Source of the DNA: Planctomycetia bacterium
GTDB taxonomy: Bacteria; Planctomycetota; Planctomycetia; Pirellulales; UBA1268
DNA: 64,000 nucleotides
NCBI GenBank assembly: GCA_014192425.1
Contig: BJHK01000004.1
Location: forward strand, 1-64,000
Reading direction: 5' to 3'
In this document: positions 1 to 7,488 of the stretch, in pieces
How positions within the stretch are numbered: position 1 is the stretch's first letter
How the letters are laid out: each line of letters begins with the position of its first letter
Notes under the pieces: generated by a model
Databases searched by the model: none
Seen by the model: only the letters and a program-made list of their open reading frames with translations
What the model was told of the DNA's origin: nothing
Position numbers and translations under genes: made by a program

Positions 1-586
1 GCAAGGTGCAGGTCAGCAAGGTGCAGGCCAGCAAGGTGCAGGTCAGCAAGGCGCAGGTCAGCAAGGCGCAGGTCAGCAAGGCGCAGGTCAGCAAGGTGAC
101 AGCGAGACCGGAAGCGGTGATTCCTCGTCGGGCCAAAACGGCAAGGGACAACTCGGCGGCGCCCCTGGACAGGCCGCAGACGGCCAGCCTGCGGAGGATC
201 GTGCCAAACGCGACGTCGAGTGGGGCGAGCAGGATCTCGCCGATGCCCGCAACGCCACCGATCTCGCCATCAAGCACCTCCGCGACGACCTCGATGCCGG
301 CAGGAACGACGTCCTCGACCAGCTCGGCTGGACGCCCGAGCAGGCGCGGCAGTTCCTCGACCGCTGGGAGACGATGCGGCGGCAGGCGAACACCGGCGAC
401 CCGCGCAAGAAGATCGAGTTCGAACGTGCCGTGAGGAGCCTCGGACTCCGCCCGGACGGCGTGCGCAGCTCACGCGCCGCGCCGACCGAGGCCCGTGGTG
501 GCCAGACGGAGGGGCGGCGCAGTCGGCCGCCGAGCGAATACCGCGAGCAGTTGAAGGCCTACCTCCAGAGCACCGACGGCCAATGA
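1..586 (+). CDS. C-terminal part of a conserved planctomycete-type protein (5' end outside the window)
   Basis: The reading frame is open from base 2 and stops with TGA at 584-586, so only the last 194 residues are visible. It starts inside a QGAGQ tandem repeat, passes through a Gly/Ser/Gln-rich linker, and ends in a charged, probably helical domain (DLADARNATDLAIKHLRDDL, then LGWTPEQARQFLDRWE) and a basic tail. From memory, similar C-terminal domains close long hypothetical proteins of planctomycetes; I do not know the function. The stop overlaps the nadB start (ATGA at 583-586), so the two are probably co-transcribed and translationally coupled. The reading frame is certain; the role is unknown. 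Confidence 0.7.
   Translation, partial: QGAGQQGAGQQGAGQQGAGQQGAGQQGAGQQGDSETGSGDSSSGQNGKGQLGGAPGQAADGQPAEDRAKRDVEWGEQDLADARNATDLAIKHLRDDLDAGRNDVLDQLGWTPEQARQFLDRWETMRRQANTGDPRKKIEFERAVRSLGLRPDGVRSSRAAPTEARGGQTEGRRSRPPSEYREQLKAYLQSTDGQ
2..97 (+). repeat. 15-bp tandem repeat encoding QGAGQ
   Basis: Six in-frame copies of a 15-bp unit (caaggtgcaggtcag and close variants), with a partial seventh, encode (QGAGQ)n in the truncated gene. The array continues off the left edge, so its full length is unknown. Copies differ only at synonymous positions (ggt/ggc), which suggests recent expansion. Confidence 0.85.
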
Positions 587-2304
587 TCCCGCCGTTCATC
601 GGCCCGCGGCACCTCGTGGCCTTCAGCCCGAAGCGGATCCCGCACTGCTTCACCGACGTGCTCATCCTCGGCGGCGGCCTGGCCGGGCTGCGGGCGGCGC
701 TGGCGGTCGATCCGCGGCTCACCGTGACCGTGGTGACGAAGGACGACCTGCAGGGCTCGTCGAGCCAGTGGGCCCAGGGGGGCATCGCCGGCGTCGTTGA
801 TCCCGAGGATCGCTTCGACAACCACGTCGCCGACACGCTCAGCGCCGGGGGCGGCCTGTGCCACGCGGACGTCGTCGACGCGGTCATCCGCGAGGCCCCG
901 ACGCGGATCGCCGAACTGATCGCCTGGGGCACCCGGTTCGACGCCACGAACGGCGCCCTGGAGCTGGGCCGCGAGGGGGGGCACAGCCACCGGCGGATCG
1001 TCCACGCGCTCGGCGACGCGACGGGCCGCGAGGTGATGCGGGCCGTCATCGAACGGACCCGCGGCCTGGCCAACCTCGAGGTCTGGCCCGACACCTTCAC
1101 CATCGACCTCGTGACCCACGAGGGTGCCTGCCGCGGGGCGATCGTCTGGCACCCGGCCCACGGCAAGACGATCGTCTGGGCCCGGCGCACGATCCTCGCC
1201 ACCGGCGGCGCGGGTCAGCTCTACCGGGAATCGACGAACCCGCCCGGCGCCAGCGGCGACGGTCTGGCACTGGCGTGGCGGGCGGGCGCGGAACTCCGCG
1301 ACATGGAGTTCATGCAGTTTCATCCGACCGTGCTCTACATCGCCGGCGGCTCGCGCAGCCTGATCACGGAGGCGGTTCGCGGGGCCGGCGCCCACCTCGT
1401 CGATCGCGACGGCCGGCGGTTCATGCCCGACTTCGACCCGCGGGCGGAGTTGGCGCCGCGGGACGTGGTCTCGCGGGCGATCACCGTCGTCATGCACCGC
1501 ACGCACCATGCCAACGTCTACCTCGACCTCTCGCACCTCGACGCGGACCTGGTCCGCCGCCAGTTTCCGGGGATGGCGGCGGTGTGCGCCAAGTTCGGTC
1601 TCGACCTCGCCCGCGACCGGATTCCTGTCCGCCCCGGCGCCCATTACATGATCGGCGGCGTGACGGTGGACGCCGACGGCCGGACGACGGTGCCCGGTCT
1701 GCTCGCGGCCGGCGAGGTCACCTCCAGCGGCCTCCATGGCGCCAATCGGCTGGCGAGCAACAGCCTGCTGGAGGGGCTGGTCTACGGCGGCCGTGCGGGC
1801 GCCGCCGCTTCCGCCGACGCATTGGCAGTCGCGGCAAGTGGCGCGGAGGAGTTTCGCCTGCCGCCGATCTCGTTCCCGCGCGCCGCCGACGTCGGCGGCG
1901 ACGCCCAGGGGGCCCTCGACCTCGCCGACATCCGCAACTCGCTGCGGGCGCTGATGTGGCGCCAGGTCGGCGTGGAGCGGGCCGAGGAGCCGCTGGCGGA
2001 GGCGCTGGAGACGGTCGAGGGCTGGTGCCGCTACGTGCTGCCGCGGCAGTTCGCCGATCCGCAGGGCTGGCAGCTGCAGAACATGCTCGAAGTGGCGCGG
2101 CTCATGATCCGCAGCGGCCTGGTGCGGCGCGAGACCCGCGGCGTCCACTTCCGCTCCGACCATCCCCGGGCGGACGACGCCTGGCGGTCGCACATCGTCT
2201 GGCGCCGGGACGTGACGGAGCCGTTCCTGGAGCCGATCCCGCCGGCGCCGGTCGCCGCGGCCGGCGAGTTGCTCGGCCATCATGGTCCCCGACCCCTCCG
2301 TTAG
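583..2304 (+). CDS. nadB: L-aspartate oxidase (NadB)
   Basis: This enzyme oxidises L-aspartate to iminoaspartate with FAD, the first step of de novo NAD synthesis in the cytoplasm. The 573-residue product has the FAD dinucleotide motif LILGGGLAG at residues 27-35, the SSQWAQGGIAGV segment typical of NadB, the EGGHSHRRIVHA substrate-loop motif, and the late GLHGANRLASNSLLEGLVYG signature that separates NadB and SdhA from other flavoproteins. The C-terminal helical domain is present. The ATG at 583 overlaps the upstream stop; the frame is open further upstream, but that sequence is not NadB-like. Length is slightly above the usual 530-550. Neither nadA nor nadC is in the window. Confidence 0.93.
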   Translation: MIPPFIGPRHLVAFSPKRIPHCFTDVLILGGGLAGLRAALAVDPRLTVTVVTKDDLQGSSSQWAQGGIAGVVDPEDRFDNHVADTLSAGGGLCHADVVDAVIREAPTRIAELIAWGTRFDATNGALELGREGGHSHRRIVHALGDATGREVMRAVIERTRGLANLEVWPDTFTIDLVTHEGACRGAIVWHPAHGKTIVWARRTILATGGAGQLYRESTNPPGASGDGLALAWRAGAELRDMEFMQFHPTVLYIAGGSRSLITEAVRGAGAHLVDRDGRRFMPDFDPRAELAPRDVVSRAITVVMHRTHHANVYLDLSHLDADLVRRQFPGMAAVCAKFGLDLARDRIPVRPGAHYMIGGVTVDADGRTTVPGLLAAGEVTSSGLHGANRLASNSLLEGLVYGGRAGAAASADALAVAASGAEEFRLPPISFPRAADVGGDAQGALDLADIRNSLRALMWRQVGVERAEEPLAEALETVEGWCRYVLPRQFADPQGWQLQNMLEVARLMIRSGLVRRETRGVHFRSDHPRADDAWRSHIVWRRDVTEPFLEPIPPAPVAAAGELLGHHGPRPLR

Positions 2305-2313
2305 CGGCAGCAG

Positions 2314-3294
2314 TCAGCCGCTGACGGCCGGGCCATCTGCGGCCGCCAGGGGCGTTTTCCACGGGGGGTGATCGACCATCGCGACCCGATTGCGTCCCCC
2401 TTGCTTCGCCGCGTAGAGGCCGGAGTCCGCCAGATCCAGCAGCGCGTTCGCCGAGCCCGATGCCTCGGGTGGCAGCACCGCGACACCGGCCGACACCGTG
2501 ACGACACCCCCGGCCCGCGGCGCGGCGGAAGGCAGGCGGGCGGCGCTGACGGCATGCACGATCCGCTCCGCCACAGCTCGCGCATCATCCGTGTCGGCGC
2601 CGGGTAGGATGATCAGGAACTCCTCCCCTCCCCAGCGGCCCAACACGGCCTCAGGGCCGCTGCACGCGGCGCGAATCAGGCCCGCAACCGTGGCCAAGCA
2701 GGTGTCGCCAGCGAGGTGCCCCGAGGAATCGTTGTAGCCCTTGAAGTGGTCGATGTCGGCCAGCACGACCGCCAAGGATCGACCCTGCTGCCGGGAAAGC
2801 GTCCAGGCGTCGTGGAGCGCGGCGTCGAGGTGGCGCCGGTTGGCCAGGCCCGTGAGCGGATCCGTACTCGCCAGGGCATGCAGATCGCGGACGGCAGCCG
2901 AGTCGTGGGCATGCTTCGCGAGCGCCAGTTCGATCGCCACCCTGAGGTCCCGGGCGCGGAACGGCTTGATGAGGAATCCGAACGGGCACACCTCCAGCGC
3001 CCGCTCGAGCGTGGCCTCGTCGGCCTGACCGGTGAGGAACACGATCGCCGTGTCGTGCCGCCGCGCGATCTCCCTGGCTGTGTCGATGCCATCGCCACCG
3101 TCGGCCAGCCGCACGTCCACCAGCACCACGTCCGGCCGCGTCTCCATCGCCAGGCGCACGGCCTCGGCCGAGGTGTCGACGACGCCGCAGACGTCGTAGC
3201 CCAGACCCGCCAGTTCCCGGGACAGGTCGAGGGCCGTGACCGCCTCAACTTCGACGATCAGCACCCGGCGGCATGAAGCGGCTGCGGTCGTCAT
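2314..3294 (-). CDS. Response regulator with GGDEF diguanylate cyclase domain
   Basis: The 326-residue protein has an N-terminal receiver domain (about 9-125) and a GGDEF domain (about 140-315), so it probably makes cyclic di-GMP under two-component control. The receiver has the phospho-acceptor Asp60 (VLVDVRL) and Lys110 (FLIKPF). The acidic pair that binds Mg is incomplete: the usual E-D after the first strand reads Glu15-Val16. The cyclase domain keeps the active motif GGEEF (222-226) and the metal/GTP segment DIDHFKGYND. The RxxD inhibitory site expected five residues before GGEEF reads GPEA, so product inhibition is probably absent. No histidine kinase is adjacent. A small ORF ends 3 bp upstream. 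Confidence 0.9.
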   Translation of the reverse strand: MTTAAASCRRVLIVEVEAVTALDLSRELAGLGYDVCGVVDTSAEAVRLAMETRPDVVLVDVRLADGGDGIDTAREIARRHDTAIVFLTGQADEATLERALEVCPFGFLIKPFRARDLRVAIELALAKHAHDSAAVRDLHALASTDPLTGLANRRHLDAALHDAWTLSRQQGRSLAVVLADIDHFKGYNDSSGHLAGDTCLATVAGLIRAACSGPEAVLGRWGGEEFLIILPGADTDDARAVAERIVHAVSAARLPSAAPRAGGVVTVSAGVAVLPPEASGSANALLDLADSGLYAAKQGGRNRVAMVDHPPWKTPLAAADGPAVSG

Positions 3295-3297
3295 GGC

Positions 3298-3456
3298 TCA
3301 CACCGCACGACGGGGCCTCTCGAGACGCCATCCCGGGAAACTCCCTGGGCCGGCCGGGCGCTCCTCATGGCCGACCGGTTCCCGGGCGACATCGTGCAGC
3401 CGCAGGACACATTCCATGCCGAGGAGACGGCGAATGCTGTGCCGCTCGTTCTTCAT
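3298..3456 (-). CDS. Possible 52-residue protein upstream of the REC-GGDEF gene
   Basis: A short ORF on the same strand as the response regulator ends 3 bp before its start codon. It begins MKNERHSIRRLLGMECVLRL and becomes Pro/Arg-rich towards the end. A purine-rich GGGAGG lies about 12 nt before the ATG, and a TATACT box on the same strand sits at 3525-3530. I do not recognise the family. It may be a small partner of the cyclase or a translated leader. Support is position plus ribosome-binding site only. Confidence 0.4.
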   Translation of the reverse strand: MKNERHSIRRLLGMECVLRLHDVAREPVGHEERPAGPGSFPGWRLERPRRAV

Positions 3457-3524
3457 CTTCACTCGTATCCTCCCTGCCGCGGGCCGGCCGCGGGTCCTAC
3501 CGCCGCTCCAGACCCGGTTCCCGG

Positions 3525-3530
3525 AGTATA
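3525..3530 (-). promoter_or_regulatory. Candidate -10 box for the REC-GGDEF operon
   Basis: On the minus strand the sequence reads TATACT, about 70 nt before the 52-residue ORF. No convincing -35 box stands 16-18 nt upstream. The same bases read TATAGA on the plus strand one position later, so the element could serve divergent transcription. Confidence 0.3.
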
Positions 3531-3564
3531 GAGCGGCTCGTGGAGCGGTCCGAAAAGGAGATTC

Positions 3565-3612
3565 ATGAGCAGCAGCGACACATCCCCGTCGCGATGCGAC
3601 GGCAGACGATGA
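3565..3612 (+). other. 15-codon minicistron with strong ribosome-binding site, overlapped by an AT-rich dyad
   Basis: The 430-nt gap between the 52-residue ORF and the gene at 3886 has no clear full gene. It does hold AAAAGGAG followed five bases later by ATG at 3565, opening a 15-codon frame that stops at 3612. The stop overlaps a dyad, ATGAAT-N5-ATTCAT (3609-3625), which is unusually AT-rich here. This could be a leader peptide or an operator for the gene at 3886, whose own start lacks a Shine-Dalgarno sequence. The rest of the gap is GC-rich with nothing recognised. Confidence 0.3.
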
Positions 3613-3885
3613 ATGGTTTATTCATGCCTCAATAAAGCCGGTGGAGCGACTCGCGCGACCAGGCCCGATTGCGGCTGCCGAAACTGCCGCCGCGCCCTCC
3701 CTGCCGGCAGCCGGGCCCACGGCTCCAGCAGCCCCATGTGGAATGCCGATCTCCCCGGAGCGGCCCGCCGGCATCGTCGTCGGCACGCCCTTCCCGACCC
3801 GCAGGGTCCGCCACCGGTCCGGAGCCGATCGCCCGCGAAGGATCGCAGCGCCACGAGACTGCCGCCCCTGCACGCATCCCCCTCC

Positions 3886-5361
3886 ATGCGCTCCCAGACG
3901 CAGCCACTCCCATCGTGGATCGAACGGGTCGTCGCCAGTCGGACGGTGCGGTCGGGCTACGCCAGTGCGCTGGCCCACCTCGCCCTGCTCATCGCCCTCG
4001 CCCTGCTGGTGCCGCGCGGTGAGCGACCGCCGCGGCCGCGGACGATCGGGCTCGAATTCAACGCGCCGGGCGCGGGCGATGCCGACGTCGATGGGATGGC
4101 GATTGAGATCGCCGCAGCCGCCCCGCCTGCACCGGCCGCCGCCCCGGCTGTCGCCGACCTCGCCATCGCCCCCGAGATTTCCCCCGTCGACCCGAGCGCC
4201 GTCGAGCCGGTGGCGGAACCGACGCCGGACAGGCAATCGGCGCCGAGTGACACCGTCGTCAAAGCGGTCTCGGCCGCGCTCAAGCGGTCGACGCCGGCCG
4301 TCACGGACGGCATCGCGGGCACGACCAACGTGATGGACGGCCGGACCGCGGGCCGCGGGGCGGCGGTTCGGGGGCGGGGAGGCAGCCCGGCCAGCGAAGC
4401 GGCCGTCGAGCGGGGGTTGGCCTGGCTCTCCGCGCACCAGGCGGAGGACGGCTCGTGGCGATTCGATCTGTCCGGCTGCCGCTGCAACGGCGCCTGCCCA
4501 GACCCGGGCACGGTGGCGAGCACCACGGCGAGCACGGGCATCGCCCTCCTCCCCTTCCTCGGCGCCGGCCACACTCACGTCGATGGCCAGTACAGCCAGA
4601 CGGTCGCCAGGGGCCTGGCCTATCTCGACAGCCGGTTGCGGCCCACGCCGCGCGGCGGCGACCTCGGCGAGGGAACGATGTACGGCCAGGGCGTCGCCAC
4701 GCTCGCGCTGGCCGAGGCGTATTGCATGACGCGGGCCGACTTCCTCGCGGGCCCGGTCCGCGATTCAGTCCGCTTCATCGTGGCGGCCCAGGACTCCTAC
4801 GGCGGTGGCTGGCGGTACCTGCCCGGCCAGCCCGGCGACGTCACCGTGACGGCCTGGCAGGTGGCGGCGCTCAAGAGCGCCGCGGTCGGCGGCATCGAGG
4901 TGCCCGGGACGGCGCTCGATGGCGCCGGCCGGTTTCTCGACCGGGTCCAGGCGCGGGGCGGCGCCGCCTACGGCTACCAGGGGCCGCGGGCCAAGCCCTG
5001 CACGTCGGCGATCGGCCTGCTCTGCCGGATGTACACCGGCTGGCACGAGGCCGACGTGATCGATCGCGGGCTCGCCGAACTTGCCCGGCCCGGGCCGGAC
5101 CCGGCGGCGATCTACCAGAACTTCTACCTCGCCCAGGCGCTCCTGCAGCGCGACCATCCCGCCTGGCCGCGCTGGAACGCGAGGAATCGCGACCAGATCG
5201 TGGCCCAGCAGGCGCGGATCGGCCACGAGGCCGGCAGCTGGTTCTTCGCCGATCCCGACTCGGCGCCGGGGGGCCGCCTCGCCCATACCGCGCTCGCCGT
5301 CCTGACCCTCGAGGTCTACTACCGGATGCTGCCGATCTACGGCCCCCGGGCGGTGGAGTGA
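3886..5361 (+). CDS. Membrane-anchored prenyltransferase/squalene-cyclase-fold repeat protein
   Basis: The 491-residue product has one N-terminal membrane segment (about 25-43, rich in Ala/Leu), a long Ala/Pro-rich linker (about 50-160), and a C-terminal alpha-toroid domain of the terpenoid-cyclase type. Supporting motifs are HQAEDGSWRFD, STGIALLPFLGAGHTH, YGGGWRYLPGQPGD and YQNFYLAQALLQR, the recurring Q-x-DGSW and GGWRY elements of squalene-cyclase-like repeats. No DxDD cyclase acid motif is visible, so it is probably a binding or scaffold protein, not a hopene synthase. The frame is open back to 3613, but the first 91 codons look non-coding in composition, so I place the start at 3886, which gives a normal membrane anchor. 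Confidence 0.75.
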   Translation: MRSQTQPLPSWIERVVASRTVRSGYASALAHLALLIALALLVPRGERPPRPRTIGLEFNAPGAGDADVDGMAIEIAAAAPPAPAAAPAVADLAIAPEISPVDPSAVEPVAEPTPDRQSAPSDTVVKAVSAALKRSTPAVTDGIAGTTNVMDGRTAGRGAAVRGRGGSPASEAAVERGLAWLSAHQAEDGSWRFDLSGCRCNGACPDPGTVASTTASTGIALLPFLGAGHTHVDGQYSQTVARGLAYLDSRLRPTPRGGDLGEGTMYGQGVATLALAEAYCMTRADFLAGPVRDSVRFIVAAQDSYGGGWRYLPGQPGDVTVTAWQVAALKSAAVGGIEVPGTALDGAGRFLDRVQARGGAAYGYQGPRAKPCTSAIGLLCRMYTGWHEADVIDRGLAELARPGPDPAAIYQNFYLAQALLQRDHPAWPRWNARNRDQIVAQQARIGHEAGSWFFADPDSAPGGRLAHTALAVLTLEVYYRMLPIYGPRAVE

Positions 5362-5390
5362 CCGCAGCCGGCCCTCCCCCGCCGGCGGCC

Positions 5391-5396
5391 TATACT
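5391..5396 (+). promoter_or_regulatory. Candidate -10 box upstream of the 5448 membrane protein
   Basis: TATACT follows a GC-rich run, 52 nt before the ATG at 5448 and 30 nt after the preceding stop. No -35 match is visible. The same TATACTT word occurs at 34062, also about 50 nt before a start codon. Confidence 0.35.
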
Positions 5397-5447
5397 TCGT
5401 TTCGTCCGGAGCCTTGACGGCGCCGGCACGACGAAGAGTCCGGTGCA

Positions 5448-5948
5448 ATGCGGCTCGTGACCTACTCGTGGTTGGCGGTGGTGCTGGCCGTGGCCAGCGC
5501 GGCGATCGGCTGGCTCGGCATCGCCGGCTGGATGGCGGCCGCCGTGCTCGTCGCCAGCATCGGCATGCACGTCGCGGGCAACGCCATCGGCACGCGGTTG
5601 CGGGACGACACCGACCGGGATCTCGATCGCCTCGGGGTCCGGCCGGGGGCCAAGGTGGACGTGCCCGTCGCGCAGCCGGGACACCTGCAGCGGACCACCC
5701 ACCTCGGCCTGCTGATCCCGGTCTCGGCGGGGATCGGCGGCCTGTGCGGCGGCGCGATCGGCGCCGGCTGCCTGCTGACGCTGACTACCTGCTCGACCGC
5801 GGGCGCCGTCATCGGCGGGACGTCGGCGGCCGTCATCGGCGGCCTCGCCGGGTTTCTCACGGCCAGTTTCGTGGCGATCGTTCGCCACAGCCTCCGCGAG
5901 GCGATCGCGGCGGAACGGACGACCGCGCCGCGCGACCGTTCGGCCTGA
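5448..5948 (+). CDS. Conserved-looking integral membrane protein, function unknown
   Basis: The 166-residue protein has two closely spaced N-terminal membrane helices (about 5-45), a polar middle (about 46-80, with RLRDDTDRDLDRLGV), and a Gly/Ala-rich hydrophobic hairpin (about 85-145) with repeated GG and AG pairs that suggests tight helix packing. It ends in a basic tail. I do not recognise the family. It stands alone between a cyclase-fold protein and the 32-residue basic protein. Confidence 0.65.
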   Translation: MRLVTYSWLAVVLAVASAAIGWLGIAGWMAAAVLVASIGMHVAGNAIGTRLRDDTDRDLDRLGVRPGAKVDVPVAQPGHLQRTTHLGLLIPVSAGIGGLCGGAIGAGCLLTLTTCSTAGAVIGGTSAAVIGGLAGFLTASFVAIVRHSLREAIAAERTTAPRDRSA

Positions 5949-6037
5949 GACGGGCCCCGTGGATCGCCCGGGCCGTCCGTGGTACAACCGCGACACGGCG
6001 TCGCTCAGCGGCTGCCGCCCCCCCGGAGCGACCAGTC

Positions 6038-6136
6038 ATGGCCAAGCCCCACCGCGGCCTCAAGAAGGCGAATCACGGCGCGCGTCCCGCCAACAGCAAG
6101 GCCCGCAAGGCCAAGCGGAAGCACATCCGCACATAA
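6038..6136 (+). CDS. Very small basic protein (32 residues)
   Basis: The product starts MAKPHRGLKKANHGARPANS and has 13 Lys/Arg, three His and no acidic residues. A GGAG sequence lies about 8 nt upstream of ATG 6038, and a weak TACAAC -10-like word is at 5983-5988. The extreme charge and Gly/Ala/Asn/Pro composition resemble small ribosome- or nucleic-acid-binding proteins. I believe near-identical short ORFs occur in other planctomycetes but cannot check. It is 45 nt upstream of the FabZ-like gene on the same strand and may share its transcript. The frame is also open upstream, but the ribosome-binding site and MAKPHRG start favour this call. Confidence 0.6.
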   Translation: MAKPHRGLKKANHGARPANSKARKAKRKHIRT

Positions 6137-6181
6137 CAGCCCTCGACACCCCCTTCCCCGCCGATCGCAGGAACGACCACC

Positions 6182-6712
6182 GTGGCCCCGCGCGACTACA
6201 TCATCCACCCCGACGAGTACGACGTCGACCGGGTGATCGCCGACATCCACGAGATCCGCCGCTGGAACATGCAGCGGTTCGAGATGGAGCAACTGACGGC
6301 GATCATCCACGAGGACCATGAGCGGTGCCTGTGCGTCGGCTACAAGGACGTGACCCAGGATGAGTTCTGGGTCCGCGGGCATTTTCCCAGCGTTGCCCTG
6401 ATGCCCGGGGTCATGATGTGCGAGGCGGCGGCCCAGTTGTCCAGTTACTTCACGCGTCGCTACGACCTGCTCCAGGCGAAGGTCATCGGCTTCGGCGGGC
6501 TGGAGGAGGTGCGGTTCCGCGAGCCCGTGGTTCCGGGCGATCGGCTCGTGATCGCCGTCGAGAAGATCCGCGTCCGGCCCAAGGCGATGATCGTCTGTCG
6601 CTTCCAGGGCCTCGTTCGCGACCGGATCGTCGTCGATGGGATGATCAAGGGCGTGCCGCTGCCACTCGAGGTGCTGGTGCCGGCGGCGGGCGGCCCGGAA
6701 GCCGGCGGCTGA
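6182..6712 (+). CDS. FabZ-like 3-hydroxyacyl-ACP dehydratase (hotdog fold)
   Basis: The 176-residue product carries the FabZ core GHFPSVALMPGVMMCEAAAQ, with catalytic His and Glu in the usual places, followed by GFGGLEEVRFREPVVPGD, the strand that lines the acyl tunnel. It is expected to dehydrate 3-hydroxyacyl-ACP in type II fatty acid synthesis. The N-terminal 60 residues (YIIHPDEYDVDRVIADIHEI) extend the usual 145-residue FabZ. The start is GTG at 6182. Two more hotdog dehydratase-like genes occur at 56445 and 57615, so this is one of three paralogues here and may serve a separate acyl pathway. Confidence 0.85.
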   Translation: MAPRDYIIHPDEYDVDRVIADIHEIRRWNMQRFEMEQLTAIIHEDHERCLCVGYKDVTQDEFWVRGHFPSVALMPGVMMCEAAAQLSSYFTRRYDLLQAKVIGFGGLEEVRFREPVVPGDRLVIAVEKIRVRPKAMIVCRFQGLVRDRIVVDGMIKGVPLPLEVLVPAAGGPEAGG

Positions 6713-6747
6713 ACGCGTCGATCGACCCCTGGCCAGCCCTCACGCCC

Positions 6748-7461
6748 ATGCCACGCCGCCCCCCCAAAAAGCCTGACCCCGCGGTCGACCTGTCGGCACA
6801 CCTGCTCCCGTTGGGCGGCCTGCCCGTCCCCTGCGATCCGGCGACGCTGTTCGCCGGCGACGCTCCGCTGGAGCTCGAGGTCGGGAGCGGCAAGGGGCTG
6901 TTCATCGCGGCGGCGGCCGCCGCCCGCCCCGACCGCAACTTCCTCGGCGTGGAGATCAGCGCCGGCTACGCCCGGCTCTGCGCCGGCCGCCTGGCTGCGG
7001 GCGGGGCGGCCAACGCCCGGATCGTTCATGGCGACGCCACGTTCCTCGTGCGCAGCCTGCTGCCAGACCGGTGCCTGGCCGCGGTCCACGTCTACTTTCC
7101 CGACCCGTGGTGGAAGGCCCGGCACCGCAAGCGCCGCGTCCTGTCGGAGCCGTTCCTGACGCACGTCGGACGCACGCTCGTCAGCGGGGGCGAATTGCAC
7201 GTCTGGACCGACGTCGAGGAGTACTTCCTGGAGGCGATGGCGGCGGCCCGGGCCACGGGTCTGTTCGCCTCCCCACGGGATGAGCAAGCCGCCGAGCCGC
7301 GGCACGACCTCGACTACCGCACCCACTTCGAACGCCGCACGCGGCTGGCCGGCATGCCGGTGTGGCGGGCGGCGCTGGTTCGCACCGACGCGGCGGCCGG
7401 GTGCGCGAGGGTTCCGCCACCGCTTCTCCAGGCGACGGGCCCGGACGCGAACCCGGCCTGA
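6748..7461 (+). CDS. trmB: tRNA (guanine-N7-)-methyltransferase (TrmB)
   Basis: The 237-residue protein methylates N7 of G46 in the tRNA variable loop using S-adenosylmethionine. It has the SAM-binding motif LELEVGSGKGLFI, the acidic end of strand 2 in FLGVEIS, and the family signature VYFPDPWWKARHRKRRVL. The late TxFE-type motif YRTHFERR is also present. The ATG at 6748 gives the normal length; the open frame upstream overlaps the FabZ-like gene and is not TrmB-like. The gap to the FabZ-like gene is only 35 nt, so the two are probably in one transcript. Confidence 0.93.
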   Translation: MPRRPPKKPDPAVDLSAHLLPLGGLPVPCDPATLFAGDAPLELEVGSGKGLFIAAAAAARPDRNFLGVEISAGYARLCAGRLAAGGAANARIVHGDATFLVRSLLPDRCLAAVHVYFPDPWWKARHRKRRVLSEPFLTHVGRTLVSGGELHVWTDVEEYFLEAMAAARATGLFASPRDEQAAEPRHDLDYRTHFERRTRLAGMPVWRAALVRTDAAAGCARVPPPLLQATGPDANPA

Positions 7462-7488
7462 ACCGCGCGGCACGTCATCCGCGGCACA

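Noticed and set aside
3613-3885. N-terminal extension of the cyclase-fold protein back to ATG 3613
   Set aside because: The 91 extra residues are Arg/Pro-rich without any conserved pattern, and the start at 3886 gives a normal membrane anchor.
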